Source: Nothophaeocryptopus gaeumannii (taxonomy: Eukaryota; Ascomycota; Dothideomycetes; Mycosphaerellales; Mycosphaerellaceae). From it: DNA of 64,000 nucleotides. Shown piece by piece: positions 21,311-31,777 of the stretch (position 1 is its first letter; the number at the start of each line of letters is the position of its first letter). Below the pieces are notes generated by a model that saw nothing but the letters and a program-made list of their open reading frames with translations, was not told the DNA's origin and ran no database searches. The stretch lies in the NCBI GenBank assembly GCA_031771865.1, contig JASISA010000036.1, forward strand, positions 620,001 to 684,000. Reading direction: 5' to 3'. The position numbers and the translations under genes are program-made.

Positions 21311-22402
21311 CTACAAGTCTGGACGAGGAAGGTCGCCTCTGTAGATTGGAATGCTCTTCCTACGAGCATTCTTCTCCCAGTCGACGATTTCTCTCTCGGA
21401 GTTCGGGATTTGGGCTTGACGTTCTTCCATGGTCATGACTCTCACACCTTCGGTCATCCCACCAACAGGCTCAGGCATTGGTGTGGGCATCTTGCTGTCC
21501 TGACGTGCCATATCGCTGGCACCAGCAGGTTGAAGCGGTATGTGTCTCTCAAGCCAGATCTCCTGACGCAGGCGACCTTTGAGCTCTTCAAAGACCAGCA
21601 GCCGCAGTCCGTTATCGAGCGAGCATTCGCGGAACCGCTGCGCCGCCTCTTCGCCTACGACCCAGTGTGGTACCGCCATTGAGTCGATCCTGAGTTCCTC
21701 ATCCTCATAGTCCTTCCAAGTTCGACCAGCGCGGAACGCCCGCCTCGCACGATTGACGAATGTGCGAGCAATGCACATCAGCATCTGGTCGTGGAGCGAA
21801 CAGGGTGAACCTGTGCCAAGCGGATGATCATACATCTCTGGAGCCCCACTGAATTGATCCCAGTCGTCGCTGCCATCGTCAAAATCGGTCGCCCCCTCCT
21901 CGGCATCTTTCCGGTCCTTGAACTCCCTAATCGCGTTGCTGATTTTGTCGACATTGAAGCCGGATCTCGTCGGTGGCCATTGATATATCAGGAGTTTGGA
22001 TGGGCCATATCGCGCGTTGTCCGCCTCTGGCGCTTGCGCCTTGCCCTTTCTTGACCGGTTGGTCTGCATATTGATCGAATGGTTCAGATCGCGGATGGCG
22101 TTGTCGTATCTGGTCTGGCTCGTGCTCGCTGGCTGGAAGATTGCTCTCTTCTTCTGGGTCCTGCTCGATGTCCGCTGCAAGGAGCTCGGAGCTCCCCTCG
22201 CCTGAGACGTCGATGCGCGAAGACTCTGGCTGACGGCCATGTGGCTGCTTTGTGCAGGACTCGAACTCGAAGGCGACAAAAGCGCGTGCGATGTCGCTGA
22301 AATGCCTGGAATCTGCTGGCCTTCCGAGATGGCATAGCTCACTCGCTCGGTGGCCTTCTTCTTTCTCGTCGGGCGACCATTGCCGCTGTCTCGATTGGCC
22401 AT
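21311..22402 (-). CDS. Hypothetical basic/disordered protein
   Basis: The open frame begins at 22480, but the ATG at 22402 (MANRDSGNGRPTRKKKATER) is the better start because the 26 codons before it look like leader sequence. It encodes 363 residues. Residues 1-130 are Ser/Thr/Arg-rich with a lysine cluster that may act as a nuclear localisation signal. The middle contains a more ordered block, LIYQWPPTRSGFNVDKISN, an acidic stretch DFDDGSDDWDQF and a helical HDQMLMCIARTFVNRARRAF. No domain is recognised. The upstream region faces the divergent SNF2 gene. Confidence 0.6.
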   Translation of the reverse strand: MANRDSGNGRPTRKKKATERVSYAISEGQQIPGISATSHALLSPSSSSPAQSSHMAVSQSLRASTSQARGAPSSLQRTSSRTQKKRAIFQPASTSQTRYDNAIRDLNHSINMQTNRSRKGKAQAPEADNARYGPSKLLIYQWPPTRSGFNVDKISNAIREFKDRKDAEEGATDFDDGSDDWDQFSGAPEMYDHPLGTGSPCSLHDQMLMCIARTFVNRARRAFRAGRTWKDYEDEELRIDSMAVPHWVVGEEAAQRFRECSLDNGLRLLVFEELKGRLRQEIWLERHIPLQPAGASDMARQDSKMPTPMPEPVGGMTEGVRVMTMEERQAQIPNSEREIVDWEKNARRKSIPIYRGDLPRPDL

Positions 22403-23146
22403 GCTTGATGAAAGTTGCTTACTAGCTGTTGCTTTGAGGAAGATGCTTGTGAGTTTTGCGAGAAGGTTGTGCGTTTGCACTTTCAGTCATGAGAGATGAC
22501 CGCATCTTCAAAGCTGATGACAACAAGTGAGGTTGTCCTTTCCTCACCTGTGACTGTGGATGGCGCGGTGAAATTGAGGTGCGAGGAAGCAGCGTTGTTG
22601 AAGCTGAAGCTCCTGCCGTCAGTTGCAATGGACGGCTGTGAGGTGGGCGAGGATGAATGCGCCTCCTGGTATGAAAGGACACTCTAGTAAGTATACTACA
22701 GAAGCAGTGGTAATAGCAGGCGGACCGCTTGTTTGACGCCTTTATGAGTTGCATACATAGTGGCTGCTTTCGCTGCTAGAGATTCATAGTTCTACGGCTG
22801 AGGAAGATAGAAATTTGTTGCACGTCGAAGAGTATTTCATGTTCAAGTGCTTTGTTCATCGCCACGATGACCGGAGTCTTGCCTCCGCTGCTCTTTGTGA
22901 AACCTTGCTGTCGTTACTGGAAGAGTCCTAGCGCGATCTACACGCGAGATCTCGATCTTAGCATCGATCCGCGACGCGTCGAGGACGCGAATCCCTGCAA
23001 AGTCAAATGCGATGATGCAGTGACTTGCCTTCGCAGAAGCACAACGATTTCCTGTTCCTGCATCCCTCCTCGCGCTACAAGACGTAGCCTCGGCCATTGT
23101 TCACATCTTGGTCTTTTTGTCGTTGCATTGAAAACAATTGGCGATC
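22403..23146. promoter_or_regulatory. Divergent promoter between hypothetical gene and SNF2 remodeler
   Basis: 744 bases separate two head-to-head starts. A CGATC/GATCG-rich patch sits at about 22930-22990. A plus-strand frame from 22852 runs into the remodeler gene but in the wrong frame and has no domain content. I see no gene here. Confidence 0.45.
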
Positions 23147-25792
23147 ATGTCCTCCGAAACAGCAGCGTCAGCGCAATCGACGCCACCCACTTCGCCCGAC
23201 ACTCGAGATGGCGGAACGACAGAAGCAATGGAGAAGGAGGAGGCCAAGATGGCAGAAGCGCGTCGCAAGGACAAATCGAAACGCGAGAAGATATTATCCG
23301 CCCAGCGAGAGAAGGACATCAAGGGCGGCAAGGAAGTGGTCGATTCAAAGTACAAGGCTCTGGAGTATCTGCTCAGTCAGAGCAAGTTGTACTCAGCAAT
23401 TATGCTAGAGCAGATGACTCAACAAGAGGAAGCGGAGGAAGCAAAGGACGAGAAGAGCAAGAAGCGAGTACAGAAGCGGGAGGAGAAGGCAGAGCAGGCA
23501 GCACAAGAGAGCCAACAGCGAGCAACGAGAGGTAGCGCAAAACAGGTAGATGGAGAGGAGCAAGCGTCACCCAAGAAAGAGCTGTCACGAAGAGGGCGGC
23601 CTGCGAAGAAAGCCAAAGCAGGCAAGATATCAGATTACATGAAGAAAGAGGATTTAGCAGCAAAAGCTGGACAGACATCGATCACAGAAGCACTTGCCGA
23701 AGAGACCAAGGACTCAGATGTAAAACCCGCTGATATTGGATTTCAGGACCTGCGATCAGCGAAGCAGCCGGATCTGGTGACGGGAGGGCTCATGCGTAAT
23801 TACCAACTGGAAGGCCTAGATTGGCTCACATCACTTTACGAGAACGGTCTTAATGGTATTCTTGCTGACGAGATGGGACTTGGTAAAACAATACAAACAA
23901 TTTCATTCCTTGCGTTTCTCCGCGAGAAGGGCATCAACGGCCCATTCTTGATCGCCGCTCCTTTGAGTACAACGAGCAACTGGGTCGCAGAGTTCAAGAA
24001 GTGGACGCCGAGCATACCGGTAGTGCTGTACCATGGCAGCAAGCAGGAACGAGAAGAGATCAGACGAAAGAAGCTACGGAACCCTGGCAGTGAGGAGTTC
24101 CCGGTGATATGTACCAGCTACGAGATTTGCATGAACGATCGCAAACACTTGGCTCATTACGGATGGAAGTTTATCATCATTGATGAAGGCCATCGAATAA
24201 AGAATCTCAACTGTCGCCTAATACGCGAATTGCAATCATATCAGTCCGCAAACAGACTGCTCATCACGGGAACGCCGCTGCAGAACAACTTGTCTGAGCT
24301 CTGGTCACTTTTACACTTCCTGATGCCGAGCATCTTCGACAAGTTGGAATCATTCGAAGCCTGGTTCGACTTCAGCGCCTTGAAGGAGAGGAATGGATAC
24401 GAGCAAATCTTGTCCGAAGATCGCAAGAAGAACCTGGTAGCAAGCTTGCATGCGATTCTGAAGCCATTCTTGCTGCGCCGAGTCAAGGCTGATGTTGAGA
24501 CTTCATTACCGAAGAAGCGCGAGTACGTTCTCTATGCACCCTTGACACAGACGCAGAGGGAGCTCTACCAGGAGCTCTTGGAAGGCAACAGCCGGGCGTA
24601 TCTGGAGAACAAGATGGTTGAGAGCATCAGTGGTGCGTCGACGCCTGCAAGCGCCAGGAGTCGGAGCCTCAAGCGCAAGGCTGCGGAAAACACTGCCACT
24701 CCGAACAAGAGCGCTAAGTCGAGCCGCGCATCTACGCCAGCTACTGCCAATAGCACAGGCGGCCGGTCGAGGAAAGCAAAGAAGAACCAGAAGTATGAGG
24801 AAGTCTCTGACACTAAATACTTCAAGCAGCTCGAGGACGAGCCATCATCACCCGTAGAAGAAGCCGACGAGTCTGAGTCTGAGGAAGATACCGAGCGAGC
24901 AAAGACATTGGCGCTCGCTAAACGCGAAATTTCCCAAAAGAAACTGCAGAATCCCGTGATGCAGTTACGGCAATGCTGCAACTCCCCCCACAACTTCTAC
25001 TATCCCTTCGACCTGCCCCCAGACAACACGCCTGTCGACGAGAGTTTGGTTACCGAATCCGGCAAAATGCGCCTCCTCGATCGCCTCCTCCCTGAACTAC
25101 TCCATAAAGGCCACAAAGTCCTCATCTTCTCGCAATTCAAAACCCAACTCGATCTCCTTGAAACTTACTGCACAGACCTCCGCGGCTGGCCTATTTCCAG
25201 GATCGATGGATCGATCGCTCAAACAGATCGACAACAGCAGATTCTAGAATTCAATGAGCCGGATAGCGATGTGAATGTTTTCTTACTATCTACCCGTGCG
25301 GGAGGGCAAGGGATCAACCTCGCAGCTGCGGATACGGTGTTACTTTTCGATAGTGATTGGAACCCTCAGCAAGATTTACAAGCGCAAGATCGTGCGCATC
25401 GGATTGGACAGACGAGACCTGTCATCGTGTACCGTTTCGCTACGAAGAATACGGTGGAGCAGATGCTCCTCGAAAAAGCCGATAGTAAACGTCGACTTGA
25501 GAAACTTGTCATCCAGAAAGGAAGGTTCAGGAGTATGGCCGGTGGAAATGGAGGTGGCGCCGATTTTGCGGAACTGCAGAAATTACTGGGGAAAGACGAT
25601 GGTGAGAGGTTGGATTTTGCGGATGGGAGAGGATTGTTGAGTGATGAGGACTTAGCTATACTGACGGATCGGTCGGAGGAGGCTTTTGAGAGGGCGGAGA
25701 AGGGCGAGGGGAGTGGTGGGGAGGGAGGTATGTTTAAGAGTGTGGTTACGAAGAAGGAGGGGGATGGGTTGTTGGAGAGTTTGTCGAAGTAG
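23147..25792 (+). CDS. IRC5: SNF2-family chromatin remodeler, LSH/DDM1/Irc5 type
   Basis: Single exon, 881 residues from the ATG at 23147 (MSSETAASAQSTPP). A charged coiled N-terminus precedes the ATPase: motif I DEMGLGKTIQ near residue 240, motif II DEGH within FIIIDEGHRIKN, the GTPLQNN motif III, and in the C-terminal lobe FLLSTRAGGQGINL (motif V) and QAQDRAHRIGQ (motif VI). The run MRNYQLEGLDWL before motif I and FDWFD-type spacing place it in the LSH/HELLS-DDM1-Irc5 subgroup, whose members remodel nucleosomes in DNA methylation maintenance, cohesin loading and genome stability; the Neurospora member is MUS-30. An acidic Ser/Thr-rich insertion (about residues 490-580) interrupts the two lobes. 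Nuclear. Subgroup choice is inference from motif flavour. Confidence 0.9.
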   Translation: MSSETAASAQSTPPTSPDTRDGGTTEAMEKEEAKMAEARRKDKSKREKILSAQREKDIKGGKEVVDSKYKALEYLLSQSKLYSAIMLEQMTQQEEAEEAKDEKSKKRVQKREEKAEQAAQESQQRATRGSAKQVDGEEQASPKKELSRRGRPAKKAKAGKISDYMKKEDLAAKAGQTSITEALAEETKDSDVKPADIGFQDLRSAKQPDLVTGGLMRNYQLEGLDWLTSLYENGLNGILADEMGLGKTIQTISFLAFLREKGINGPFLIAAPLSTTSNWVAEFKKWTPSIPVVLYHGSKQEREEIRRKKLRNPGSEEFPVICTSYEICMNDRKHLAHYGWKFIIIDEGHRIKNLNCRLIRELQSYQSANRLLITGTPLQNNLSELWSLLHFLMPSIFDKLESFEAWFDFSALKERNGYEQILSEDRKKNLVASLHAILKPFLLRRVKADVETSLPKKREYVLYAPLTQTQRELYQELLEGNSRAYLENKMVESISGASTPASARSRSLKRKAAENTATPNKSAKSSRASTPATANSTGGRSRKAKKNQKYEEVSDTKYFKQLEDEPSSPVEEADESESEEDTERAKTLALAKREISQKKLQNPVMQLRQCCNSPHNFYYPFDLPPDNTPVDESLVTESGKMRLLDRLLPELLHKGHKVLIFSQFKTQLDLLETYCTDLRGWPISRIDGSIAQTDRQQQILEFNEPDSDVNVFLLSTRAGGQGINLAAADTVLLFDSDWNPQQDLQAQDRAHRIGQTRPVIVYRFATKNTVEQMLLEKADSKRRLEKLVIQKGRFRSMAGGNGGGADFAELQKLLGKDDGERLDFADGRGLLSDEDLAILTDRSEEAFERAEKGEGSGGEGGMFKSVVTKKEGDGLLESLSK

Positions 25793-26420
25793 GTTGTGAG
25801 TCGAGATGTATGGATGTGATGTTGGTTGAATTGAGTGAGTGAATCCTGTTGTTCACCCAATGGCATGCTCGCTGCTGCGAGAGATTAAATATTCTAAGCT
25901 CGATCAATTGTTCGCTCGGTGAGCCTTGAGTACACAAGAAAGAAAGTTCTACCGTGAAGCAGTGACTTCTTGAGCGAAGACGAATCACTCCAGCAAGCTC
26001 ACGAACCGCGGGCCCCCACACAAGGCACTTTCCGAGCAACTATGCTGGCTTCGCGAACACCACCACGATCTATCTGTCTACCTGTTGCGATGTAGCGCAT
26101 TCTCGCGCTCATTATGCGGTCTCTCGCTCAGGTACCGTCCTTACTCCTCGAAAATCATGTTTGCTGATGTGAGTGTGTTGAGAACGCGGCGGTCGATCAA
26201 CGATGGTCATGGGTAGGTAGCTTCCACTTGCGAAGGAAATTATCCACGCTGTCTCGGGGTGAGTCGCAGTTTTTCTGAGGCGGGAGATGTTGATGAGATC
26301 AGAAAAGAATTTGGTTGAGAAGAGGAGTGCTTCTATCGGAAGGATTATGGCTAGTGGTACTGGCTGATCCTCCTCGACGCTGATGTGGCAATACTTAATG
26401 TACAGAGATGTCTTGCTCTC
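25793..26420. other. Intergenic region, convergent 3' ends
   Basis: 628 bases between the remodeler stop and the end of DUF7918-like gene A. Only short frames without domains on either strand. Confidence 0.4.
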
Positions 26421-27788
26421 CTATCCCAAATTCTGTCCCGCTTGCTTCCTCAGCTTATTCAATCGCATCCGCTTCTTCAGCCGGATCTCCTCCAGCTCCA
26501 GCTCCATCATCTCTTCATCGTCTTCAAGATCCACCTCGGTATTCGTTCGCTTGGCTGCGCCCCTTTTTGTCACAGCTTCCTCCTGTTTGAAGGTCTGCGG
26601 AATTGCCGACGGCCGAGTATCGTCGTCGATCACGATGGTGTTGCTTCTCGCTGGTGTTGGAGGACCCACCGCTCTGGGCCGCTGATTTGGATCCCGAGAT
26701 GGTCTCGTGTGATTCTCACTGATCTCAGGCTCCTGCTTCACCTCAGGCACTATTTCCTCGTCATCCTCATCTGGACGAACGTTGTTGTAGTAGGTTGAGT
26801 CTTTAATGCCACGCTTTGATCTCTTGGCTTGAGGCTCGACTCCAGGAGCTGGACGCTGTGCTGAAGCCTTGCGAGGCTTAGGTGATCGTCTACCAGACGA
26901 TGTAGTGTGCGTCAATGCACTGCGGGACGATGGACTGACGGCAGGTGGACTGAATGAGGATTGACTATCGGTCGTATCGCTAGCGATCGATGAAGACGAT
27001 GTCGAGGCTTCCTCGTCGGAGACATTTGGCTTTCTAGGCTTCCTTTGTGGTGAGCCATCGTTCTGGAACTCGAATACCATCGGCTCGCCAGAGTCGCCTT
27101 CAATAGGCTCGAACCAATCCCATCGAATGGCTCTTGGCGAAACGGTATCACTGAACCTATCATGGCAGCGATTACATTAGCAAGGCATCCCTATGCATTA
27201 GAAGAGGTAGATCGTACCTCCGATCCTCTGGTGGATCTGTCGGGTGAACCTTTCGTGGTTCAGTGTCGGCGCTGTCGAGGTTCCCGCGCACAACATAGAT
27301 TGCTATGCTGCCTTTGTTGACGTTGAAATCGTGTTGCCACGACAGGTCTGAAAGGTCATACTCGTCTATGCACCTGTCAGTTTCTTGGAACGGATGCATT
27401 CGGAACGATCCTTACCGTAAGGCTGAGGCATTGTGAAATCTTCTTGTCGAGACGGCGGCTCGTCAGACTCCGCTTCGTGATCCCAAGTCTCGAAACCATC
27501 GAAAGTGAAGTGGGTGTCGCCACATACGTCGTCGCTTTCGATCCAATACGCCTGGACGTCTCTCATGCTTTCCGGTTCGAAAACATCATTTCCGATGGCG
27601 ATGGTGATCTTGACTCCAGTTGCGCCTGTGAGATTGAATTTGGAATTGAATGAGACCACTATTTCGAACTCTTTTCCGGTTGAACGCTTGATATGCCGAA
27701 CTCCGGCTCGGTCACCTGCGAAGTATTGCTCATTGATATTGCCGTTGCGGTCGGTCAAGCTGACGATTACGCCGTTGCGTGTCTTCAT
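26421..27788 (-). CDS. DUF7918-like protein, paralog A
   Basis: Exons 27788-27416, 27365-27218 and 27156-26421 give 418 residues; introns have donors GTAAGG and GTACGA and acceptors GCATAG and GATAG. Residues 1-215 form a mostly beta domain with HIKRSTGKEFEIVVSFNSKF, NVNKGSIAIYVVRGN and DSGEPMVFEFQND, matching my memory of the fungal DUF7918 pattern. Residues 220-380 are disordered and hold basic patches, a hydrophobic-acidic TIVIDDD (SIM-like, about 347-353) and two SUMO-acceptor consensus sites, VKQE (313-316) and FKQE (363-366). The last 35 residues form a charged helix (LELEEIRLKKRMRLNKLRK). It is the proximal member of a tandem array. Function unknown; a nuclear SUMO-linked role is inference. 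Confidence 0.75.
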
Positions 27789-27963
27789 CGTGGTAGCGGC
27801 TGTTGCTATGGTGGATGTCTCTGTAGATGTTGTTAACGATTTGCAAAGATCTTAAGAAGAAGCTGTGGAGAAAGAAAGCGACGTGTTCCAATCAGTTTGC
27901 ATGTGATGCTCCGTTGAATGTCAACTGCAGAGCTCATTTACCAATCGACGAAGTGAAGCCTCA

Positions 27964-28829
27964 CTATCCATCCAATTCCATAAATTGCTCCTCCAACTCA
28001 AGCCTCTCTCTCTCATTCTCCAGCTTCCTCTGCTTCAGCAACAGCATTGCTCTCCTCTTATCCTTCTCCAACGAGATCGCCGTTCCGGAAATCGCGGCCG
28101 AGGCTGGAGAAGCTGGCATCGTCGGCGTAGTCACCATTCTTGCAGGCGTTGCCTGTATCTCACGCTTCATGACACGTTCAGTCTTGATCACAATGATCTC
28201 GTCATCATCTTCCTCCACGTTCCAACATGACTTGCGACCGGCTTTGAAAGCTTCAGTCGATGCTGCGTCCTCACTTGGCTCTGTTGACGCAGGCTCTTGA
28301 TTCACCTGCGTTCCTTTTGTTGACCCTGCTGCTGGCAGAGAGGTATGTACTTCCCTCTGTTTTCGGGTCTTGGGCGACTTCTTGAATGTTTCTCGCCTGG
28401 GCTTAGCTGCGGAATGCTTCCTCTGAGTGGTTTCGGCGCTTGCGGCCAATGCACCATTCAAAGTCTTCCTGGGAGTAGCGCCCTTGGCCTTCCTCATGGT
28501 CTTAGACTTCGCCTCGACGAGCTCCTCCTCTTTGTCGCGATTTCCCATACCCTCTCCGAGCAGCTTATTCAAAGGACCCTGGCTCTCGTGCGCCTGTCCC
28601 TGTGCTATTCGAGCCTTTGCTCTAAGTCTTGAGCTTCGCGCGCGCTTCCTCGAGGTATCAGAGCCCGAAGAGCAGTCTGATGGCTCGAAATCGGATGCTT
28701 CAGCAGCTTCAATTCTTACTTGAGCCATGAACTCCTCTCCAAAGTTAGGTGTTTGAGGCTCTTGCTGCGTGCTCCTTTTGCGTTTCGTCCGCGAAATGGT
28801 GTTGATGGCATCGAACTTGATGGTTGATG
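27964..28829 (-). CDS. DUF7918-like paralog B, C-terminal exon (5' part missing or distant)
   Basis: A long exon follows a good acceptor (CTGAC branch, GGAATAG at 28832-28830) in phase 1 and starts STIKFDAINTISRTKRK. It encodes a basic disordered region, then a SIM-like DDDEIIVIKTE that overlaps a SUMO acceptor (IKTE), a second acceptor MKRE, and a terminal charged helix ending RERLELEEQFMELDG. The matching donor (GTGCGT at 28881) ends a short stretch reading KLLRGHFIDI, homologous to the end of the domain exon of the next paralog (NILYAHFIDT), but that stretch has an in-frame TGA at 28928-28930 and no domain exons before it. Either this exon is spliced to the domain exons at 29955-29223 across a 393-nt intron, or it is a 5'-deleted paralog. 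Confidence 0.55.
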
Positions 28830-28882
28830 CTATTCCTCGTCAGTAGATGATTTGCCTCTCTTTGTGATGAGAAGGACGCACC

Positions 28883-28927
28883 GATATCGATGAAATGGCC
28901 GCGTAGCAGCTTTTCGTCGCGTGTCGT
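28883..28927 (-). pseudogene. Remnant of a DUF7918-like domain exon end
   Basis: Fifteen codons (TTRDEKLLRGHFIDI) directly before a canonical donor at 28882/28881. They align with the exon end of the neighbouring paralog at 29223 (RGRNILYAHFIDT), same phase. A TGA lies immediately upstream and nothing further upstream resembles the domain, so this looks like the leftover of a duplicated unit. Confidence 0.45.
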
Positions 28928-29131
28928 TCATTGTGGTACTTTGTTCATCGATGAGTGGAGAGGTCGCCAAACTTCTGCTGACAGTGGAAAAGCCGTTGCT
29001 TCAGCACGTCCATGCAATGGCTCTCCACCGGTGAACGATATACTGTCATGTTTACGTGCGAATTTGCCAAGAAATATCTTTCACATGAAAATTCATTTCT
29101 AGCGCCCGTTGGGAATGATCGACCTGGATAT

Positions 29132-29955
29132 CTACATGAGAAGAAGAGTTACCTCGGAATGCGGATCTGCAATAGATAAGTTATCGTTTCCAGCACAGTA
29201 ACAGATTGCATCAGCGACGTACCAGTGTCGATGAAGTGTGCGTACAGGATATTCCTCCCCCGTAGGTCGCAGACGGATTCGATCTTGTAAACCCCAAAAG
29301 TGCAGAATCTTTCGCTCATGCGCAAGTTTCCACGCATGGTTAGATTTGATAGGTGTGTGGCATGTTTGAAACAAACTGCACATACCCAAGTCTTGCGTCT
29401 CCATCGGACCAGCAAAGGTACGGACGTCCTTTGCCTACGGCTTCTTTGGCGGACACTACGAAAGCAAAGAGCCTCCCTCATTCTTGTCCTGCCCCTTCAT
29501 CTCCACCACGACCTTTCATCTCAGTCAGCAGGAGCATGATCCGGCGGAAAGACAGACTCACCAGATGGCGGGGGAATCTTGAGAGTCGGCATGGGGTTCT
29601 TGCCGTTAGTCATCGCGCTGTGTCCTGCGCTCCATCTGTCCAGTGTGTGTGTATGATCCTTGAGGAAATCGTTCTTGGGTATCCAAAGCCCCTGCTGCAA
29701 ATGCTTCATCTCTCCGTCCATCTTCTCATGTCGGAAGCCAACACCAACAAGCAGACCATTGGTCTTTCCCCAACTAGGTTCTTCATGGATCTTGAAACAG
29801 ACTCTGAAGTGCCTTTGAGCCATCGAGATGAAGCAGGCGAGATGCGTGCGGCGGCCGCCAGATGCCGTTTCATCCCAGGACACCACCTGATCACGTTCGT
29901 TGATGGACTCGCCATCCGCCTCTTCAAGCCACACGCTGACTTTGTTTATGCGCAT
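29132..29955 (-). pseudogene. DUF7918-like paralog B', domain exons with in-frame TGA
   Basis: Exons 29955-29562, 29512-29386, 29308-29223 and 29166-29132. The first two exons total 521 nt, exactly as in paralog A, with the same intron phases (1 then 2). The protein opens MRINKVSVWLEEADG and keeps the domain pattern (RHFRVCFKIHEEPSW, GRLFAFVVSAKEA, GRNILYAHFID). Exon 2 contains an in-frame TGA at 29480-29478 between GDEGAGQE and GRLFAF. The stop can only be avoided if splicing uses the GAG that overlaps it (acceptor ending at 29477), a weak site. The fourth exon closes the frame early (PHSEVTLLLM), so without joining to the exon at 28829 the disordered SIM-containing tail is absent. Probably decaying, but a functional unusual splice form is possible. 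Confidence 0.5.
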
Positions 29956-30223
29956 GGCGTACGTTGTGTTGTCTTCATGCGGTGATGTTCGCAAGAGCAG
30001 CACCATCAAGAAACATAGAGAGTTCGTAATAGATCGGTCGGTGCTAGCCGCGCCACTAGCGCGCTTGGCAAGTGAAGGTCGGGGAAGCCGTTTCCAAAGA
30101 CATCGGGAAAGTAAAATGTAAGCAACAGAGCAATCGCATTCATACCAGTCTTCGTGGGATCCTATTCGCACACCGATCACCCTCCCTGAAGCCCGGACCC
30201 GTCGATCAGGCCTATGAGCAGGC

Positions 30224-31777
30224 TTATGCCTCCACCTTAATAGCCGTCTTCTGCTTTTTCCGCAACCGACGCAGCTTCTGCTCAACCTCGAACTTCTTCT
30301 CCTCACTCTCGACTTCCGCTCTTCTCGCCTCAATCTCGATCTTTCGTAGCTCCATCTTCAGGTCTTCTTCGTCATCTCCATCCTCCAGCACCGTAGGCTC
30401 CTGCTTCGCCGAGCGAGCGCGATCAGTGTATTCCCGCTTAATTTCGATCACATCGTCATCATCGGAGTCGAGCATGATGGCATCAGGCTCCTGGCTATAG
30501 ACACCGCCTTCTGGCGTTGAGGTTGATCCAGGGGTCCGTAAACTATTGTTCGTCTCTGTCCGGGCTTCGATGATACCAGGCTCGTGAGCAGCCTCACGAC
30601 CCTCCGGGTGCCCGTCTCCGTCACGAGCGAGCTGATCGTCGTTCCGTGAAGCTTTGACGGAGCGACCATACGTCTCCTCGCCGTTCTGATCTATCGCCTT
30701 TGACTCGCTCCCCAGCGGCTCGGTACCGACGGCTTTGCGCTTCATAGACGCAGGCGCAATCATCGCGGGAGCAGGATGAGAAGCTCTGTGAGGAAGAATC
30801 TCCAGGGGGCTGCTGAATACCATCTCCTCAGCACGGTTAACAAGACGCGACGAGTGAGAGCTTGCTTCCGCGAATGGTGGCGACTCAGGCCCAGACGAAG
30901 CCATTCCGATCTGTGCGTCTGATGAATTTGTGAATTTGCTGCTGCTTGAAGATGCTTGCTCCTGCAAAGGCGACGTCTCGGGAACGAACAAGCTGTTCTC
31001 GTGATCGCTGGAATCGCGCATAGAGTCATCGGACGCAGTATGGGCTGCAACAGCGCTGGTGGCATTAGTGGCAGCTGCCTCGTGTTCTTGCTTAGAGAAG
31101 TCATATCCTACAGCAGTGTCAGAGCTGGGTGGGCTTCGTCAAAACAACGTACCAACCTTTGGGTAGGCACTGGACTTCAAAGACATATGGCTCCCCATTG
31201 CGGCCGCGGATTCGATCGAAATGCCTATCGGAGATCCTATTGGGACTCGGTCAGCACATCAGCGAAAGAACGACACAGGGGATTCGCACGGGCTCCATTC
31301 GGTTCCGTAAATGTGACCACGGGTCAGATAGCCAGCCAAGCAGCCCTGGTCAACGGAGCAGTCTTCCACCCACGCGTTTGTAGATGACTGGCCCTCGTGT
31401 CGGGGTGGTGGCAACTTGATCGACCATGACCATAGCCGACCCTTCATGTTGCCCGCATCAACCTCTTTTACACCTGTTCCACAGTTTCCATTGCCACGAT
31501 CGATGGCAAATCGCAATTCTGCTGTTGTGGCAGAGAACATTCTGAACTGCTGATTACTGTTGTTGAACCAAACCCTGATCTCACAGTCTTCTTCCTCATC
31601 ATCGTCGGTATCTCGCTCGATAGCGATACGGCAAAGCTTGCTAGAGAAGCGGACTCCGTCTCCGTCACTCCGAGTATACCCAATTGGCGTGCCAGTTGAA
31701 TCGAGATGGATCCTATATTCCTGATATCGTCGGCCGTGCCTGTGGACTTCGATCCTGAGTCCGTCTTCGTGTAGCAT
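30224..31777 (-). CDS. DUF7918-like protein, paralog C
   Basis: Exons 31777-31290, 31236-31157 and 31107-30224 encode 483 residues; donors GTGCGA and GTTGGT, acceptors CAATAG and CTGTAG. The domain portion includes EIRVWFNNSNQQFRMF, LWSWSIKLPPPRH, CLAGYLTRG and HFDRIRGRNGEPYVFEV, aligning block by block with paralogs A and B'. It lacks the first intron of A and B' but keeps the phase-2 intron, and shares the phase-1 third intron with B'. The tail has a SIM-like DDDDVIEIKRE with an overlapping SUMO site (409-415), further sites AKQE and IKVE, and a strong charged helix (residues 438-478). An upstream in-frame CCACAG could be an acceptor, so extra 5' sequence is possible. Confidence 0.72.

Noticed and set aside
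26421..31777. Transposon or viral origin for the repeated DUF7918-like units
   Set aside because: No terminal repeats, transposase, reverse transcriptase or target-site duplications; shared introns point to ordinary tandem gene duplication.
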